From assembly GCA_963277665.1 (NCBI GenBank), contig OY728130.1, positions 1,359,772,393 to 1,359,836,392 on the forward strand: a stretch of DNA of 64,000 bases, read 5' to 3'. The notes beneath the pieces were generated by a model. That model saw only the letters and a list, made by a program, of their open reading frames with translations, was not told the origin of the DNA and searched no databases. Shown one piece after another: positions 27,890 to 40,593 of the stretch. Made by a program: the position numbers and the translations under genes. Positions within the stretch are counted from its first letter, which is position 1; every line of letters begins with the position of its first letter. This DNA comes from Viscum album. Lineage: Eukaryota > Streptophyta > Magnoliopsida > Santalales > Viscaceae.

Positions 27890-28480
27890 TCATGAAAATA
27901 AAATAGAAAAGTTATAAAGAAATATTAGAAATTTTTTTGGGAACCATTATCATTAGAATCATATTATGTGATCTTGAAAATGTTTCAAAACCCATTTTAC
28001 TTGAGAACATATAAAATAATCTTGAAAACTTTTTGAAAACCATTTATTCAAAAATAATTTGAGAAAACATAAAATAATTATTGAAAACTTTTTAAAAACC
28101 TTGTTACTTGAAAACTTATAGAAGAAGATTATAAATGTTTTGAAAACTATATTCCTTGAAAATTTATGATATAATATGTAAAACATTTTTGAAAACCATT
28201 TGTTTAAAAATAATATAAAACCTTATACAGAAATCATTGAAAACATTTTGAAAACCTTTTTACTAGAAAATTTTTAAATTATAATTGAAAATGTTTTGAA
28301 AACCATTTTCCATTAAAATATTTGAAATAATAATGAAAACATTTTGAAAACTCTTTTTCCCTTGAAAACATAAAATAATATTAAAAACATTTTAAAAACC
28401 TTTTTCCCCTAAAAAATTATAAAATAAGCTTGAAACATTTTGAAACCCATTTTCATGAAAACCAAATTAACAAAACGAAT
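27890..28480. repeat. GAAAACATTTTGAAAACC tandem repeats in LARD-like LTR 1
   Basis: About ten degenerate units contain GAAAACATTTTGAAAACC followed by TTTTTCCTTGAAAAC and ATAAAATAATATT, with a period near 50-60 bases. They explain the Phe/Lys-rich minus-strand open frame at 27,959-28,186, which is not a gene. Confidence 0.75.
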
Positions 28481-29714
28481 TTATAGAATATTAGAAAAAA
28501 ATATTCTTTAAAAAATAAAATATTAATCTTATATTTTAAGATTTAATGGAATAACAGTCACAATAGTGGGTAAATCCTTACATGCCAAGCATTTTGTACA
28601 CTGTAAAAAGTTCAGAAAAGTCCCTCGACCAGAAAATGACACAAAGAATTCTTTTTAAAAACCATTTTTATTTAAAGGTAAAAAATTGGTAAAAATTTAT
28701 TTCAAACATAATCGTATAATAGTTTAATATTTTGTAAACTGTTTAGAAAACATGTTTTTGATGGAAACAGATTTCCGACCAAAGAGAGGGTATTGTCAGG
28801 ATTTCTTTAAAAACACTTTACTAAATATCTTATGTACCAAAGAGTGAAAAAATTGTAACAATGCATGAATATATCATGAATAACAAGATGAAAAGAAAAC
28901 TAATGAGTTTTCTTGAAATATGTATCATAATATTTCATTAAAGTAATCATAATAACATATAATCATGAATAGTGATGAGATTGTTTCAATAAGCTCTTAC
29001 CACTTAGTATTTTTAAAGCATTTCCCCCATTCAAGAAAATAAAATTAAATAAATCTTAAAATATCATGAAAATAATGATATTTATGATAAACCATTTAGA
29101 ATAGTGTATATACATCTTAAATAATAGTGTAGGTGTATAATCAAACATGAGTCTCAAAGAAGGATAATTAAGACAAAATTGTCTTACTGATTTGGTAGAT
29201 TTTGAAAGAGAGACCCGATGAAATAATTATCATAGAATTTATATGTAAATACCCATAAATTTAATAATAATAAAAATATTATACATTCATGTGCATTATA
29301 AAAACCATGAGAAATAAAATAGTGGTGAACATGACATGTATCTCACATATATAAAAAGTGAGATGAAATTTCCCTTATGTTGTGTCTTGAATCTCTTCAT
29401 ACTCATAAGAACCTAGAATATATTAAAAAAATTATAAATATTTTACAGAAAAATATTATAATATATATGATTCCATTTATGGTTTGATTATGACTTTATG
29501 TTACCCTATTGTTAACAATTCTATGTTAAGGTTACACATCGGGTAATATTCTCTTTGTTTTTCGCATGTGTCGTAATTTGTTATATCATTGGTCCTTATA
29601 CTTGTATAATGATTTACAGAATATAAAAAAAGATATAAATATCATTAATATTCGGTATATTTTTTTTATAATAATATATATAATATATAATTATGAAATG
29701 GAATAAACCATTCA

Positions 29715-29744
29715 TGGAGACGGCAGTTCATAAATATGCTTGCA
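29715..29744 (-). promoter_or_regulatory. CG-rich block 2 in LARD-like LTR 1 (degraded)
   Basis: GGAGACGGCAGTTCATAAAT is the minus-strand counterpart of the GTACGTACGGACTACCGTCT block in the Tekay LTR. Most CpG sites have been lost here. Confidence 0.45.
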
Positions 29745-30123
29745 CACTACTTCTGTTTTATTGATGTATTTAAAGAAAGAAAGTAAATTACATATATGTA
29801 TATGTATATATATATATATAATATCATTAAAAAATAATTATTATGTTATATTATCATATAGGATCACTAAAAATATCCTTAATACATTCCATGTAGTGTG
29901 TGAAGGAATCACATCACTTGAGAGGGTTGTAGTCCACACTTCTTCAAATGAAGTTATCATATTTACACAAGATGGAAAGCATAAAGTTATAATATAAATA
30001 AAAAATATAGAAGCATAAAAAAATTATAAATATCATATATATCATATATATAATATATAAATATATTATCCATCATAATTTCCACCACAAGATATTGGAA
30101 AGAAGAAATGAAGAATCATTGTT

Positions 30124-30153
30124 TCATGAGGCTGTAGTTCGATGTACACATAA
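30124..30153 (-). promoter_or_regulatory. CG-rich block 1 in LARD-like LTR 1 (degraded)
   Basis: CTGTAGTTCGATGTACACAT sits 348 bp downstream of the TATA-like box at 30,494-30,501 on the minus strand. This is the same spacing, within a few bases, as in every other LTR of both families in this window. Confidence 0.45.
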
Positions 30154-30493
30154 ACAAAATGTTCTTACCCACTAGATGGATGTGTGTGTAATTTTAGGTA
30201 GATCAATTAGAATAAATATTTCACAGTATATTTATGATACTGGTTTTTTATACAATCATGGAATAATAAGAGTTTTGGGAGTGGAGAATGGAAATAAAAG
30301 AAAGGAGCGTGATGGAGGGTGTTTTATCTTAATCGGGTAACTCATTCTGGTTTTCACCAAAGGGATTCCTTGGAAGTATTTATAACCAAATTGAGGCTTC
30401 AAGTAGTAATGTAGGGTTTTATTAATTTTATTGGGTAGATAGTTTTCAATATTAAGTGTATTGAGATGCGTGAAGAATAGAGATAGCTGGTGG

Positions 30494-30501
30494 CCTTTAT
30501 A
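30494..30501 (-). promoter_or_regulatory. TATA box of LARD-like LTR 1
   Basis: The minus strand reads TATAAAGG followed by CCACC, matching TATAAAAGGCCACC in LTR 2 and TATAAAAGGGCACTCCACC in the Tekay LTR. Transcription would run leftward. The splice-donor-like AAGAGGTRA seen downstream in LTRs 2 and 3 is mutated to AAGATAAAA here. Confidence 0.55.
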
Positions 30502-31897
30502 GGGAAGGGAAAGGACACACATTGTGTTTTTGAAAACAAGTTAGGTGTACCCATATTTTTTACCAATCAAAAGTCATAAAAACCCAACTAAACTATATAA
30601 ATAAAGGTTTATAAACTTAATTTTTTCATTAAATTTGTTTCTTACCTCTTTTTAGTTCATTTTTCCCTTATGTTTATGGTTTATTTCCTTGTTATCCTTA
30701 ATTTTACCTTAATCGTTGTAATTAATTAAAATTCACTTCCCTAAATTATTGGTCAAAAAAAAAGTTGACCTTATTAGACATTTTAAATTTATCTGATTCC
30801 AAATATGGAATTAATTTTTATAAATTATTATCACATAAGTTTTAGAAATTAATTTAATTTTGTCACGTTGATATGTCCACAATGTTGGTTTTTAAATTAA
30901 ATACGTTCAAAAGATTACTATGTTCTTATATTCAATTTCAAAGTGAAATTGAATCCAATAAAATAAGTTATATTAATTGATAAAAAAAATATCTAATTTA
31001 ATTTTTAATCCAATTTAATTTTTTATTTATCCTTATAAATAAATTATATGAAAAGGTAGTTTTGACTTAAAATTCAGTATTTTTCACAATTCATTTAAAA
31101 CTGGCACCTTACAGAAAAATACCAAAACATTATCCTAAACTAATATTTGTGATTATATTTAAAATATTAAGTTTATTTGGATATATTAAATATATAAAAG
31201 TTTAGTAAAATAATTTAAAATGGTTTATCCCTTAAAAGGTTGTAAAAATACTTTCATAAAAATATAGGTTTTTAAGCAAAAAATAGGGTTTGTTATTATC
31301 TTATGTCTATTAAATTTATTGGATGAATATTGAAAATATTTTATTAAAACATATACTTATATATATATATATATTACATTAATATCACTGACTGACTATA
31401 ATTAATTTATTTTATTAAGACTAAATCACCTTTAGGAGCATAAAAATAAAAATATATCCTTTATATTCAATTGGTTATTATATTTTCACTTATAAATAAT
31501 TAGTAACCTATGAATTGTGATTATATTTTTGAAAAAAATATGTTTTCATAAGATAGTTAATACTATTGATAACCACTAATTTAATAACTAGGTTATATAT
31601 TATAATAATACATTAATAATATATTATTTTTCTGTAAAACCAAGTCTTTAGTGTTACACAAGCCATTGACAAAAGTCATTGTTGTGTGTAACACAACCAA
31701 TCCTCCGTGTTTCTTATAGAGAGAGATATAATATGTGTTGCGTTTAGTGCATGGTTAACATGTTGTTTCATATAATTCAATACAAACATAGTTCTTTAAG
31801 ATAAAATAACCTATTTTTAGTATTTCATGAAATTAACAATATAAAAAAGATTAAATTAATTTAAAAATAATAATTCACAACATCTCGGGGTGTTACA

Positions 31898-31909
31898 TTC
31901 TACCCCATT
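31898..31909 (-). promoter_or_regulatory. Polypurine tract, internal region 1 (minus strand)
   Basis: The minus strand reads AATGGGGTAGAA immediately before the LTR start TGTAACACCCC. It corresponds to AAGGAGGGGAGAA before the Tekay 3' LTR. It would prime plus-strand DNA synthesis. Confidence 0.6.
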
Positions 31910-32619
31910 AAAATTAATTTCACACATGAAATTATTCTAGCATATCAATTGATTAATACTTGAATGTTTTATTCATATAAAAACACATATAAAAATGAAT
32001 ACTAAAACATCCCTTAAAATGAAAATTTAGAACTATAATAGTTACCCAAAGTAGCATATAACTAGGTTTACTCAAAGGAGAAAATAGATTGAGAGTGAAT
32101 ATTGGACCTTGAGGAAAAGAATAAATATTTATAGGGATTGATTGAGGTCATCAATAATAAATATGTTAATGACCAAAGAAAATTTTAGGGCCTCAAAGTC
32201 ATAAATTTTTGATGATTTAAAAAGCGATTGGTTCAAAATAAATAAGGTATTAGGACAACGAATTTTTTTAATTAACCTACCTTTGAGTAATTATTTTATT
32301 GACCATGAATATAAGTAAATAAACTTACTTGATATATTTATATAAAAAATTTAATTCTTGGTTTGGGATTTTATGTATTTATAATTCATCTATTACATCA
32401 TGAAAAGGATGTCCTGAAATTAACATCGATGTCCGAAGCACTAAAATACACTTTTATCATATCTTATGGCCCCTAAAAGAATGAAAATTATAAACTTTTG
32501 TCACTAAATATCCTTAAATATAAATATGGTTAATACATTAATCTCTAATCATAAAAATTAACACTTCTATTTCAACATGAATATTTATTTATCAAAAATA
32601 AATATACATTAACTAGGAC

Positions 32620-32690
32620 ATCATGTAGGCTAGTGGTAGGTGTGAAACCCATATTATACTTCGGTCATGAGTTTATAGCCCATGGATTTT
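32620..32690 (+). repeat. tRNA-derived SINE-like fragment in internal region 1
   Basis: TAGGCTAGTGG at 32,626-32,636 resembles a pol III A box (TRGYNNANNGG) and AGTTTATAGCC at 32,670-32,680 resembles a B box (GGTTCRANNCC). The start-to-start distance is 44 bases. The same pair at the same spacing is at the matching place in internal region 2. No complete tRNA fold is apparent. It is probably an old SINE captured by the element before the internal region was duplicated. Confidence 0.35.
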
Positions 32691-34301
32691 TTTGGACTTG
32701 ATTGGTTTTCTCCCAAAATACATGATATCCTTTTATAAAACCACAGTAACATAATTTCCAAAATAATTAAGTTGGAAATCCATGAAATAAGGTTAATCAC
32801 TACATGTCCTTTTAACCAAGGTTTTCAATACAATCTCAACACATAAATACTTTCTCTCAAGTTTAACTTAAACTATTCATGATTGGTTAACCTTATAAAC
32901 CTTCTAAAATATTTAAATATAATGCTTTAGGAATAAATTCATGAAAGTAGTTTAACATTATTCCCTCATATATCACAAAGTACAACTTGGTTTTAAAATT
33001 CTAAACATGTGAATACACTCATCGTATATTCCCTTGGAACATAGTAATAGCCTTAATTGCCTTTAATCCTTTTATAAAACATCCATCATTACATTTTTGA
33101 AAGGATACTAGAAATATTTATTAAATCCAAGAATTTATAAACTTCATCCATGTGGACATATACCACTTTTTCAATAAAATAGTAATTAGATCCTGGGTAA
33201 TCAGTTTTATACCATTTACATTATCCAAATCAATCATCTATTTATCCATGTTAATAACAATATAATCAACATATTGATCACATTACGGGTTACCATCACT
33301 CTATCAGAATATTACCTTTCCATTAAATCACTTTTCTTATGTCTTCCCCACCCTTCATCATATACTTTTCAATCCTTAATGAAATAATTATATTGAAAAT
33401 ACTTATATATTTCATAATTCATATAACATAATCTTTGAATTCCAAGATATAAATAATTTCTTCCTATAAGGTTATTATTAAACCATTTATCTGGATTCAT
33501 CAACTTATTCATTAATAAAAAGTTCCTAGAATATGAAATATGAATCATGCCTTAAGTTTCCTTAACCTCAATAAAATCATGCTTCTTATGTTTAATGTTA
33601 ATAATACTCGAAGAACATAACATACATTTCACATGTAATTTGTGGTCTCTTAATCTTTATAAGTATAACCAATACTCATACAACCTTCTTAATTCATTTT
33701 ATGAGATTTACACTTGCGAAATTGATTCTCATTATTCCTATACTTTCAACATATAAAACATTCAATGTTAACAATGTTCACTATAGTTATTACCATTGAA
33801 TAAAAACATAAATCATAGTGAAAGTAACATTTAAATTAATTGCATACAATGTAATCATGAAATATTACTTATAGGATGCCTAAATTATGACACCATCCCT
33901 AATCTATGACACCATATGTTTATCCTAGGTTATTTATAAGAAATTTATATTTAAATCTATCTGGATGGTTTGTGAAGAGTTCATGAATTCCACAAGCATA
34001 TCCCCTCGGAGTGTCAAACCAAGTGTGAAACAATGCCCATTTTCTTGTACCGTATTACCTCGAGTCAGCCACATAATGTCATTTTGGATTTGTTAATCCT
34101 GGGTGAATTTGTTCTAGAGCCACATCCACTTGTAGTACCCATACATGGATTTATTTCGAAGAATCCACTTACTCTATCATTTACAAAAATTCTAAGACAT
34201 TTTACTATACATTTACTTATCCTTATAGTCATCCCTTAACATTTCCTTAGGGTTCTCACTAATTGTTTCTCATCATAGTTTCTAAATATTAACTACTTTT
34301 T

Positions 34302-34312
34302 TTCCACTACCA
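34302..34312 (-). promoter_or_regulatory. Primer-binding site beside LTR 2 (degraded)
   Basis: The minus strand, read just after the LTR end, is TGGTAGTGGAA, against the initiator-Met site TGGTATCAGAG. Only the first part is conserved, but its position matches the much better site beside LTR 3. Confidence 0.5.
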
Positions 34313-35639
34313 ATTATAATGACCGTCTCTTTTCATAAATTAACATTACCTAAAATTTTCTTAATACTTAAAAAAATATAAAAACAAACGCCTAAAGACC
34401 GTATTAGTCTAGAGCCTTTGGAGACATGTACACATGAACACTAGTACATAATTGAATTACATTAACTCCCAGTATGATTTTCTTGACTAAAACTCTTCTT
34501 AGACACATGAAGCATAATACATATCTTCATAAACTGGGGGAAAGGAAACATAAAAAGGGGTGATATTTGATTCTTAATAAGAGTAAATAAGGGATACATG
34601 TATTAATAAACAGGACCATAGGGGTATGAGAACGTGATCATAACATTAGAAGATCATACCCTACATATAAAAGATCATAAAAATGAATCATGACATAAAG
34701 ATTGGAGTTTTATAAGACATAATTCATAAGTAAATAATGATTAAAATTCATGAAAGCATAACAATGTAATAAAGTAGTGAATTTTGGAACACTTAGAAAT
34801 GTGATATCATTCCCTTTAATTCAAGAATCATTGATAGAACTTATCAAGGAACATCATGGGAACCACACCTACTGGTCGAGACACATCACAATCCTATGTC
34901 ATAGTCCTTTCCATGTAGGGTCTTTGTTTTCCCCATCTTCTAATAGTGTATTGGGTTTCACCATATTCCCATAGTGAACCAGGTTTCCCTATATTTTGTC
35001 TTCATGGTGAATATACCTTCTGGGTGGGACACACCACCATCCGTACTCATAGTCCTTTCCTTGAAAGGAATCTAGTTTCCCCGTCTTCCCATAGTGGATC
35101 AATCCCATTGACTTGATTCACATCATTATCTCAAGAGATATAAATATTTACCTAACACATTTGAGGAAGATATAGGTTATATCCATCTCATAATAAAATC
35201 ATTCAAACATGATCTATAGGATAATAAAACATTCACCATTTCATGACCTATATAAAGAGTTGTGTTTTATAAACATATTATCATAATCCCATGAAATGAA
35301 ATTTGTTTCATCAAATTATAATTATATTTAAACTGTAGAAAAATATAGGTTTCAGAATCATTTCATAAAATCTTAACCCATGAAAATAATCTAGTTTTAC
35401 AAGAATAATATTTGTTAAAGTGGAATAGGTTTCATAAACATCATTCCATAAAAACATAAACCATTCAGAAAAATAATATGAATGAAACCATTGAATCATT
35501 TCCTATAAAGGAATTATTAACTTCAACAGATGTCATCATAGAAGGAAAATAATTTGGAAATATCTTATAAAAACATTTATTGAGGAGAATATCCTTAATT
35601 CTTTGAAAAATGATCTTTAAAACATAAAACCCTTTGAAA

Positions 35640-36230
35640 AACATTTTCTATAAAATAAAATTTAAAACTTATAATGAATTATTTGAAAACATTTTGGAAA
35701 CATTTTACATTAAAAACAAAAAAATAGATCTTGAAAAGGTTATGAAAACTATTTTCCCTAGAAACATATAAAAAAATCCTGAAAAAAAATTGAACACCAT
35801 TTCATTGAAGATAATTTGAAATTTCATAAATAAATATTTAAAAATATTTTGAAAACCTTCTTACTTTATAAATAAAGATATAATATTGAATTTTTTTTGA
35901 AACCCATTTTCCTTTAAAAATTATGAAATAAAATTTCAACTGTTTCAAAAACCATTTCAATGAAAATACATTAATGAATTATAAATAAATATTTTAAAAT
36001 GTTTTGAAAACCTTTTTACTTAAAAACTTATGAAATAATATTGGTAATGTTTTGAAAAACATTTTCCATGAAAACATATGAAAGAAGTATGATTTTCTGA
36101 AAACCATATTTCCATTGAAAACATAAAATAATATTGAAAACATTTTGAAAACCTTTTTCCCTTGAAAATTTATAGAATAATATTTAAAAGATTTTTGAAA
36201 ACATTGTTTTTTGAAAACCACTTTAAAAAA
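35640..36230. repeat. GAAAACATTTTGAAAACC tandem repeats in LARD-like LTR 2
   Basis: Same family and same position in the LTR as 27,890-28,480. It explains the minus-strand open stretch at 35,994-36,221. Confidence 0.75.
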
Positions 36231-37476
36231 TGAATTTATTAAATATTAGGAAAAAAATTCTTTAAACAATTTTTTTAATATTTTAAATAAGGCTTCAATG
36301 GAATGATTTTCATGATAGTGGGTAAATTATTTCATGATGAACATTGCTTTTACACCATAAAAAAGTAAGAAAAGTTCCTAAAATTGAAAATGAAAAGAAA
36401 ATTTAATTTTCAAAACAATTTTTTTAAAATTTAAAAAATGTGTAAAAATTAATTTTAAATCTTTTGAGTAAAATAGTATAATATTTTTGGAAACCTTTTA
36501 ATGACATGGTTTTTAAAGAACACATATTTTCGACCAAAGAGGTGGAATATAGCCAGGCTTTCTTAAAAACAATTACATAATTATCTTATGCACCACATAA
36601 TGTAAAATGATACCAATACATGAATATTTCAATAGTAAAAAGAGGATTATAAAATTAATTATTGTTCTTGTGATATATATATATATATCATAATATTTCA
36701 TCAAAGGAAGTATAATCATAAATAATCTTAAAAACGATGAGATTATTTCAATAAACTCTTACCACTTTATATCTTTAAACCAAAATAGCCATTTATGAAA
36801 ATAAAATTAAAGAAATCCTAAAATATCATTAAGATCAAGATATTTATGATATAAAATTTTAGATGGAATTATATACACCTCAAAAAAGAATTTAGGTGCA
36901 TAATAAAAAATGAGTCTTACAGATAGTGAATTGAGACAAATAAATCTTACTAATTTGGTAAATTTTGAAACATAAACCGATAAAAGAAAGATAATAAAAT
37001 TTATATGTAAATACCAATAAATTTAATAATAATAATCACATAATATTTTCATGTGAATTATATACATCATGTAAAGGAAAATAGTGGTTAACATGGGATG
37101 TATCTCACAGATAAAAGAAGCGAGAATAAATTTCTCTTACCTAGTGTTTTGAATCTCTTCGTACATGTTAAAACCTCCTTTATAATAAATTAAAATTTAA
37201 AAAATATTTTATATAACCATATTTTTATATCTATTTCCATATATAGTTTCATTATGGATTTATTTTACTAGCTTGTTAGTAATTTTATGTTAAGGATACA
37301 CTTCAAGTAATATTCACTTTGTTAGTCGCTTTATCTTAATTTGTTATATTATTCATCCTTATACATATATCTTGATTTCTAGAATATAAACCATGATATA
37401 AATATCATTAAAATTAATTATATTTTTATTATAATAATTAATAGAATATATAAGTATTAAATAGAATACATTATTC

Positions 37477-37509
37477 ATGGAGACGGTAGGTCATAGGTAC
37501 ACAAGAACG
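37477..37509 (-). promoter_or_regulatory. CG-rich block 2 in LARD-like LTR 2
   Basis: GGAGACGGTAGGTCATAGGT on the + strand equals ACCTATGACCTACCGTCTCC on the minus strand. It closely matches the second half of the Tekay blocks (GGACTACCGTCTCCAC). Confidence 0.55.
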
Positions 37510-37880
37510 TTGCTTCTGTTTTATTGATGTATTGAAATAAAGAAAGTAAATCACATATATGTTTATTTATATATATAGATATATATAATAATTATATTAT
37601 CATTATTATAACATATATATCATATAGATTCTCTAAAAATATCTTTAATACATTCAATTTAGTGTGTGAATGAATCACATCACTTTGAGAGGGTGGTAGT
37701 TTACACTTCCTCAACCAAATTATCTTATTTACACAAGATGGAAAGAATAAGGGTATGTTATAATTAAAAATTATAGATAAATAAATACATTATAAATATA
37801 ATATATATGATATATAAATTTATTATTGATCATAAATTCCACCATGAGAGGTGGTAATGGAAAAATGAACAATTATTGTT

Positions 37881-37910
37881 TCGTGATGCGGCAGTTCACC
37901 GTACACGTAA
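37881..37910 (-). promoter_or_regulatory. CG-rich block 1 in LARD-like LTR 2
   Basis: The minus strand reads TTACGTGTACGGTGAACTGC and continues CGCATCACGA. It starts 352 bp downstream of the TATA box at 38,255-38,262. The corresponding distance in the Tekay 5' LTR is 350 bp. Confidence 0.55.
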
Positions 37911-38075
37911 ATAGTATGTATGTTACCCATTTGATGGACGTGTTTGTAAGTGTAGGTTTAAAACATATCATAAAAGAATAATTTTATATTTTTGATAATT
38001 ATTATTTTATAAAATCCTGGAATATGAAGAGTTTACGGAGTGGAGAATGGAAATAAAAGAAATTTGCTTGAGAGA

Positions 38076-38087
38076 GGGTGTTACCTC
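38076..38087 (-). promoter_or_regulatory. Splice-donor-like site in LARD-like LTR 2 leader
   Basis: The minus strand reads AAGAGGTAACACC, a good plant 5' splice site (AG/GTAA). Its G lies at 38,084, exactly 178 bases downstream of the TATA box start. The Tekay 5' LTR has AAGAGGTAATG at the same distance. Splicing itself is inferred. Confidence 0.45.
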
Positions 38088-38254
38088 TTAATCAGGAAAC
38101 TCCTTTTGGTTTGCACTAAAGGGATTCCAGGGAAAGATTTATGATCAAATGGAGGATTATAAAAGGAATAGAGGATTGTTGGGAAGTTTATTGGGAATAT
38201 ATTTTTAAAAACTAATAGGTTTGAGAGGTGTGAAGAAGAGAGGTAGTTGGTGGC

Positions 38255-38262
38255 CTTTTATA
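38255..38262 (-). promoter_or_regulatory. TATA box of LARD-like LTR 2
   Basis: The minus strand reads CCTTATAAAAGGCCACC, very similar to CTCTTATAAAAGGGCACTCC in the Tekay LTR. It is the best-preserved promoter core of the three LARD-like LTRs. Confidence 0.65.
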
Positions 38263-38678
38263 AGGAATGGAAACGACACACTTGGTATTATTGAAAACAA
38301 GTTAGGCGTACCCGCATTTTCACCTAAAAATCATACCAAACCAAAGACACTAAATAATGGAAGGTTTATGGATGGAATATAGTAAATGGGTGTTGTAAAA
38401 GTGTATAGATCATTTGGGATCTTAATTTTAAGGTTTATTTCCATGTTTAGAATAATTTTAACTTAATCACCATAATAAATTTTAATTACATTCACTAATA
38501 TATTTGGTAAAAAACTAAGTTGAAATTATTAGAAGTTATAAAGTATTATAATTATATATATGATATCTAATTTTTCAAATTTCAATCATAATAGTGGCAT
38601 AAATTAATTTAAATTTAATCCTTCATTCAAGTCAACAATGTGGGTTTTTAAAGTAAAAAACATACAAAATTTATCTAT

Positions 38679-38683
38679 GTTTT
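38679..38683. repeat. Left target-site duplication of the Tekay element (GTTTT)
   Basis: GTTTT just before TGTAACACCCC is repeated at 50,632-50,636 just after the 3' LTR end GCGTTAGA. The perfect 5-bp match fits a gypsy integrase and fixes both ends of the element. Confidence 0.9.
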
Positions 38684-40410
38684 TGTAACACCCCAAGATT
38701 CTACGGTACGCTTCTCTTTGAATAAAGTGATAGAATGTGTTGTACGCAACATCAAGTTCTAACACACCACAACCAATCAAACTAGCCGTTATGAATAGTA
38801 ATACCTACTTTTTGAAATTATATATATTTTATATTTCAAAATGGACTTCATTTTTGGATTCGGAATATCGAAATTATCCTAAGTTGAATTTTTGGTATTT
38901 TTTTGAGAACTTTAAATTTTTATGAATAGTGAAAAATACTTAAAAACAACTTTTTTTAATCAAAATAATTAATCGAGATAAATTATACTATTGAGTGGTT
39001 TTAAAGTATAATTAGAATATATTTTTACCATTTTATCCAAAGGTGTTCATTATAATTAATTTCACTTTGAAATTGGACATAAACAATTGTCAATCTTTTG
39101 ATATATATTGTTTCTTAAAAACACGCTATTTGTTGTGACAACGGGAATTAATTAAAAGATTAATTAATACACCTTATATTTTTGGAATTTTGTAAAATAG
39201 ACATCATTTTTTAATTTGGAATATCAATTATAGCTTAGGGTGTAATTTTGGCATTGTTCTGAAAAACTTCAATTTTTGATGAATAGTGAAACCACTAAGT
39301 GGTAGTTAAAAAATTGAATTTTTCATAAAACTTAATTTTACCACTTCTGTGAGTGGAATTTCAAAAATACGAGAGACACGATTAATATCAAGTAGTATAA
39401 TGTGGTTCAATGAGATGAAAATAATTTTTGGTGAATAGTAACTTTTTACTTTTATTTACCACGGTTAAAAGTAAATAGGGTAATTAAGGGTAAAAAGAAT
39501 ATTAATATTACCCTAACACATGTCCTAATTATATTGGACAAGTGCATCTCAACCAGAAACAAACTTAGGAATAAAATATTATCATTTAGATCCTCTTGGA
39601 TTAGATTAGGACATTTATTATTATTTAATTCAAAGAAGAGTTAAGAGAGTTCAAATCAATGTTTATTTACTAAAACATTTTTAATATAGGGTTATACATA
39701 AGATAAATTCGATTTTAAATATTCATTAGAAAGATAAAACGATTTCCTACATAATTATATATTATTTATAATTTTTATACATTAAATAGGTTAATTTATT
39801 TATGACACAATGATGATGCAATAATTACGATAATAGTGAAAAAAATTAAAACAATTGATATTATAAATACCCAACTAAGTATAATTTGAGACTTTTTATG
39901 AATTACCCTAATTTTATAGGTTAATATGACATGTTAGTATTTACTTAATTAAATTTTTTCGATGTAATCACTCTGTTATGATTTTCACAAATATCAATTA
40001 TTGAATAGTGTCAAAATTGACATAAAAGCGTTTTTAAAACAAATATTATATTATTTATTGATATTAAATTCCCAAAAATCTATGGTTCGTCCAAGAGACT
40101 AATATAATGATAGTTGTATCATTAATGGACCACTTGAATGTCACTTTGAGGTATATAGTAAGTTTATTAACTATATAATATAAAAATACAAAGAGACATT
40201 GTAAAAGTGAAACTAATTAACTTAGAGTTAATACTTAATGATAAGGTTAATATAGTAACCCAAACCTGTATAATTTATATTGGTTGAGTGGTTTTCGATC
40301 CATCCCCACCTTAACCTTTAAATAATCTACTTTGGAGCCATTAGAAACCGAATATGAATTTATTATAAATTAATATTTCTAGCTTTTCCAAAGGTGCCCC
40401 TCACCCCTCT

Positions 40411-40418
40411 TATAAAAG
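40411..40418 (+). promoter_or_regulatory. TATA box of the 5' LTR
   Basis: CCCCTCTTATAAAAGGGCAC is a canonical plant TATA box. Transcription probably starts about 30 bases downstream, near 40,440, and runs through the CT-rich leader. Confidence 0.75.
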
Positions 40419-40583
40419 GGCACTCCACCTTCTCCCTAATTAAAATATTAAAAGCCTTTTGGTTCGGCCAAACCCTGCCCAAATACTCTCTCAAATTCCT
40501 TCAATACAACCTAGAGGCCTTAGTTTGATCAGAAAGCCATCCTAAGGATCACTTTTGATCAAATCAAAAGGAAGAACCCGAAG

Positions 40584-40593
40584 AAGAGGTAAT
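40584..40593 (+). promoter_or_regulatory. Splice-donor-like site in the 5' leader
   Basis: AAGAGGTAATG has GT at 40,589-40,590, 178 bases after the TATA box start. It is conserved in position in LARD-like LTRs 2 and 3. It could define a leader intron; possible acceptors are the pyrimidine-rich CCTTTTCAACAG near 41,525-41,537 or CTACAG near 42,380-42,385. The intron is inferred. Confidence 0.45.

Larger units (their letters stand above)
26571..31897 (-). repeat. LARD-like LTR, first copy (3'-most on the minus strand)
   Basis: It is 5,327 bp. The minus-strand start is TGTAACACCCCGAGATGTTG (from 31,897) and the end is GGTCATTGT at 26,571. It aligns along its length with 34,315-38,683 plus 50,637-51,598, and with 54,019-59,263. 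Shared blocks, in + strand order, are the AACATAAAAxGGGG region, the CCCCATCTTCCCATAGTGGATC repeats, the GAAAACATTTTGAAAACC tandem repeats, GAGACGG blocks, the TATA box and TGTTACA. Divergence from the other copies is roughly one base in four or five by eye. Confidence 0.85.
31898..34314 (-). other. Internal region 1 of the LARD-like element, non-coding
   Basis: 2,417 bp between LTRs 1 and 2, homologous along its length to 51,599-54,018. It starts (right side) with a degraded primer site and ends (left side) with a short G-rich PPT-like tract. No gag, protease, RT or integrase motif is visible in either copy, so mobilisation would need proteins supplied by another element. The 34,033-34,239 open stretch is not conserved as a frame in the second copy. 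A tRNA-like A/B-box pair lies at about 32,626-32,680. Confidence 0.75.
34315..38683 (-). repeat. LARD-like LTR, middle copy, left part
   Basis: Part of the middle LTR, from the terminus TATAATGACC at 34,315 to the Tekay insertion point. With 50,637-51,598 it makes a 5,331-bp LTR. The join is supported by LTR 1, where CTATGTTCTTATATTC (about 30,924-30,939) corresponds to CTATGTTTT on this side and TTATATTC on the other. The last five bases (38,679-38,683) are the left GTTTT duplication. Confidence 0.85.

Noticed and set aside
27959..28186. Phe/Lys-rich minus-strand frame (and 35,994-36,221, 55,366-55,602) as membrane proteins
   Set aside because: These are translations of AT-rich tandem repeats inside the LARD-like LTRs, and the sequence is not conserved as protein.
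38737..38925. Open frames inside the Tekay LTRs (38,737; 40,555; 40,778; 41,364; 41,721) as genes
   Set aside because: They lie in LTR sequence, and the matching frames in the 3' LTR are broken, so they are chance frames.
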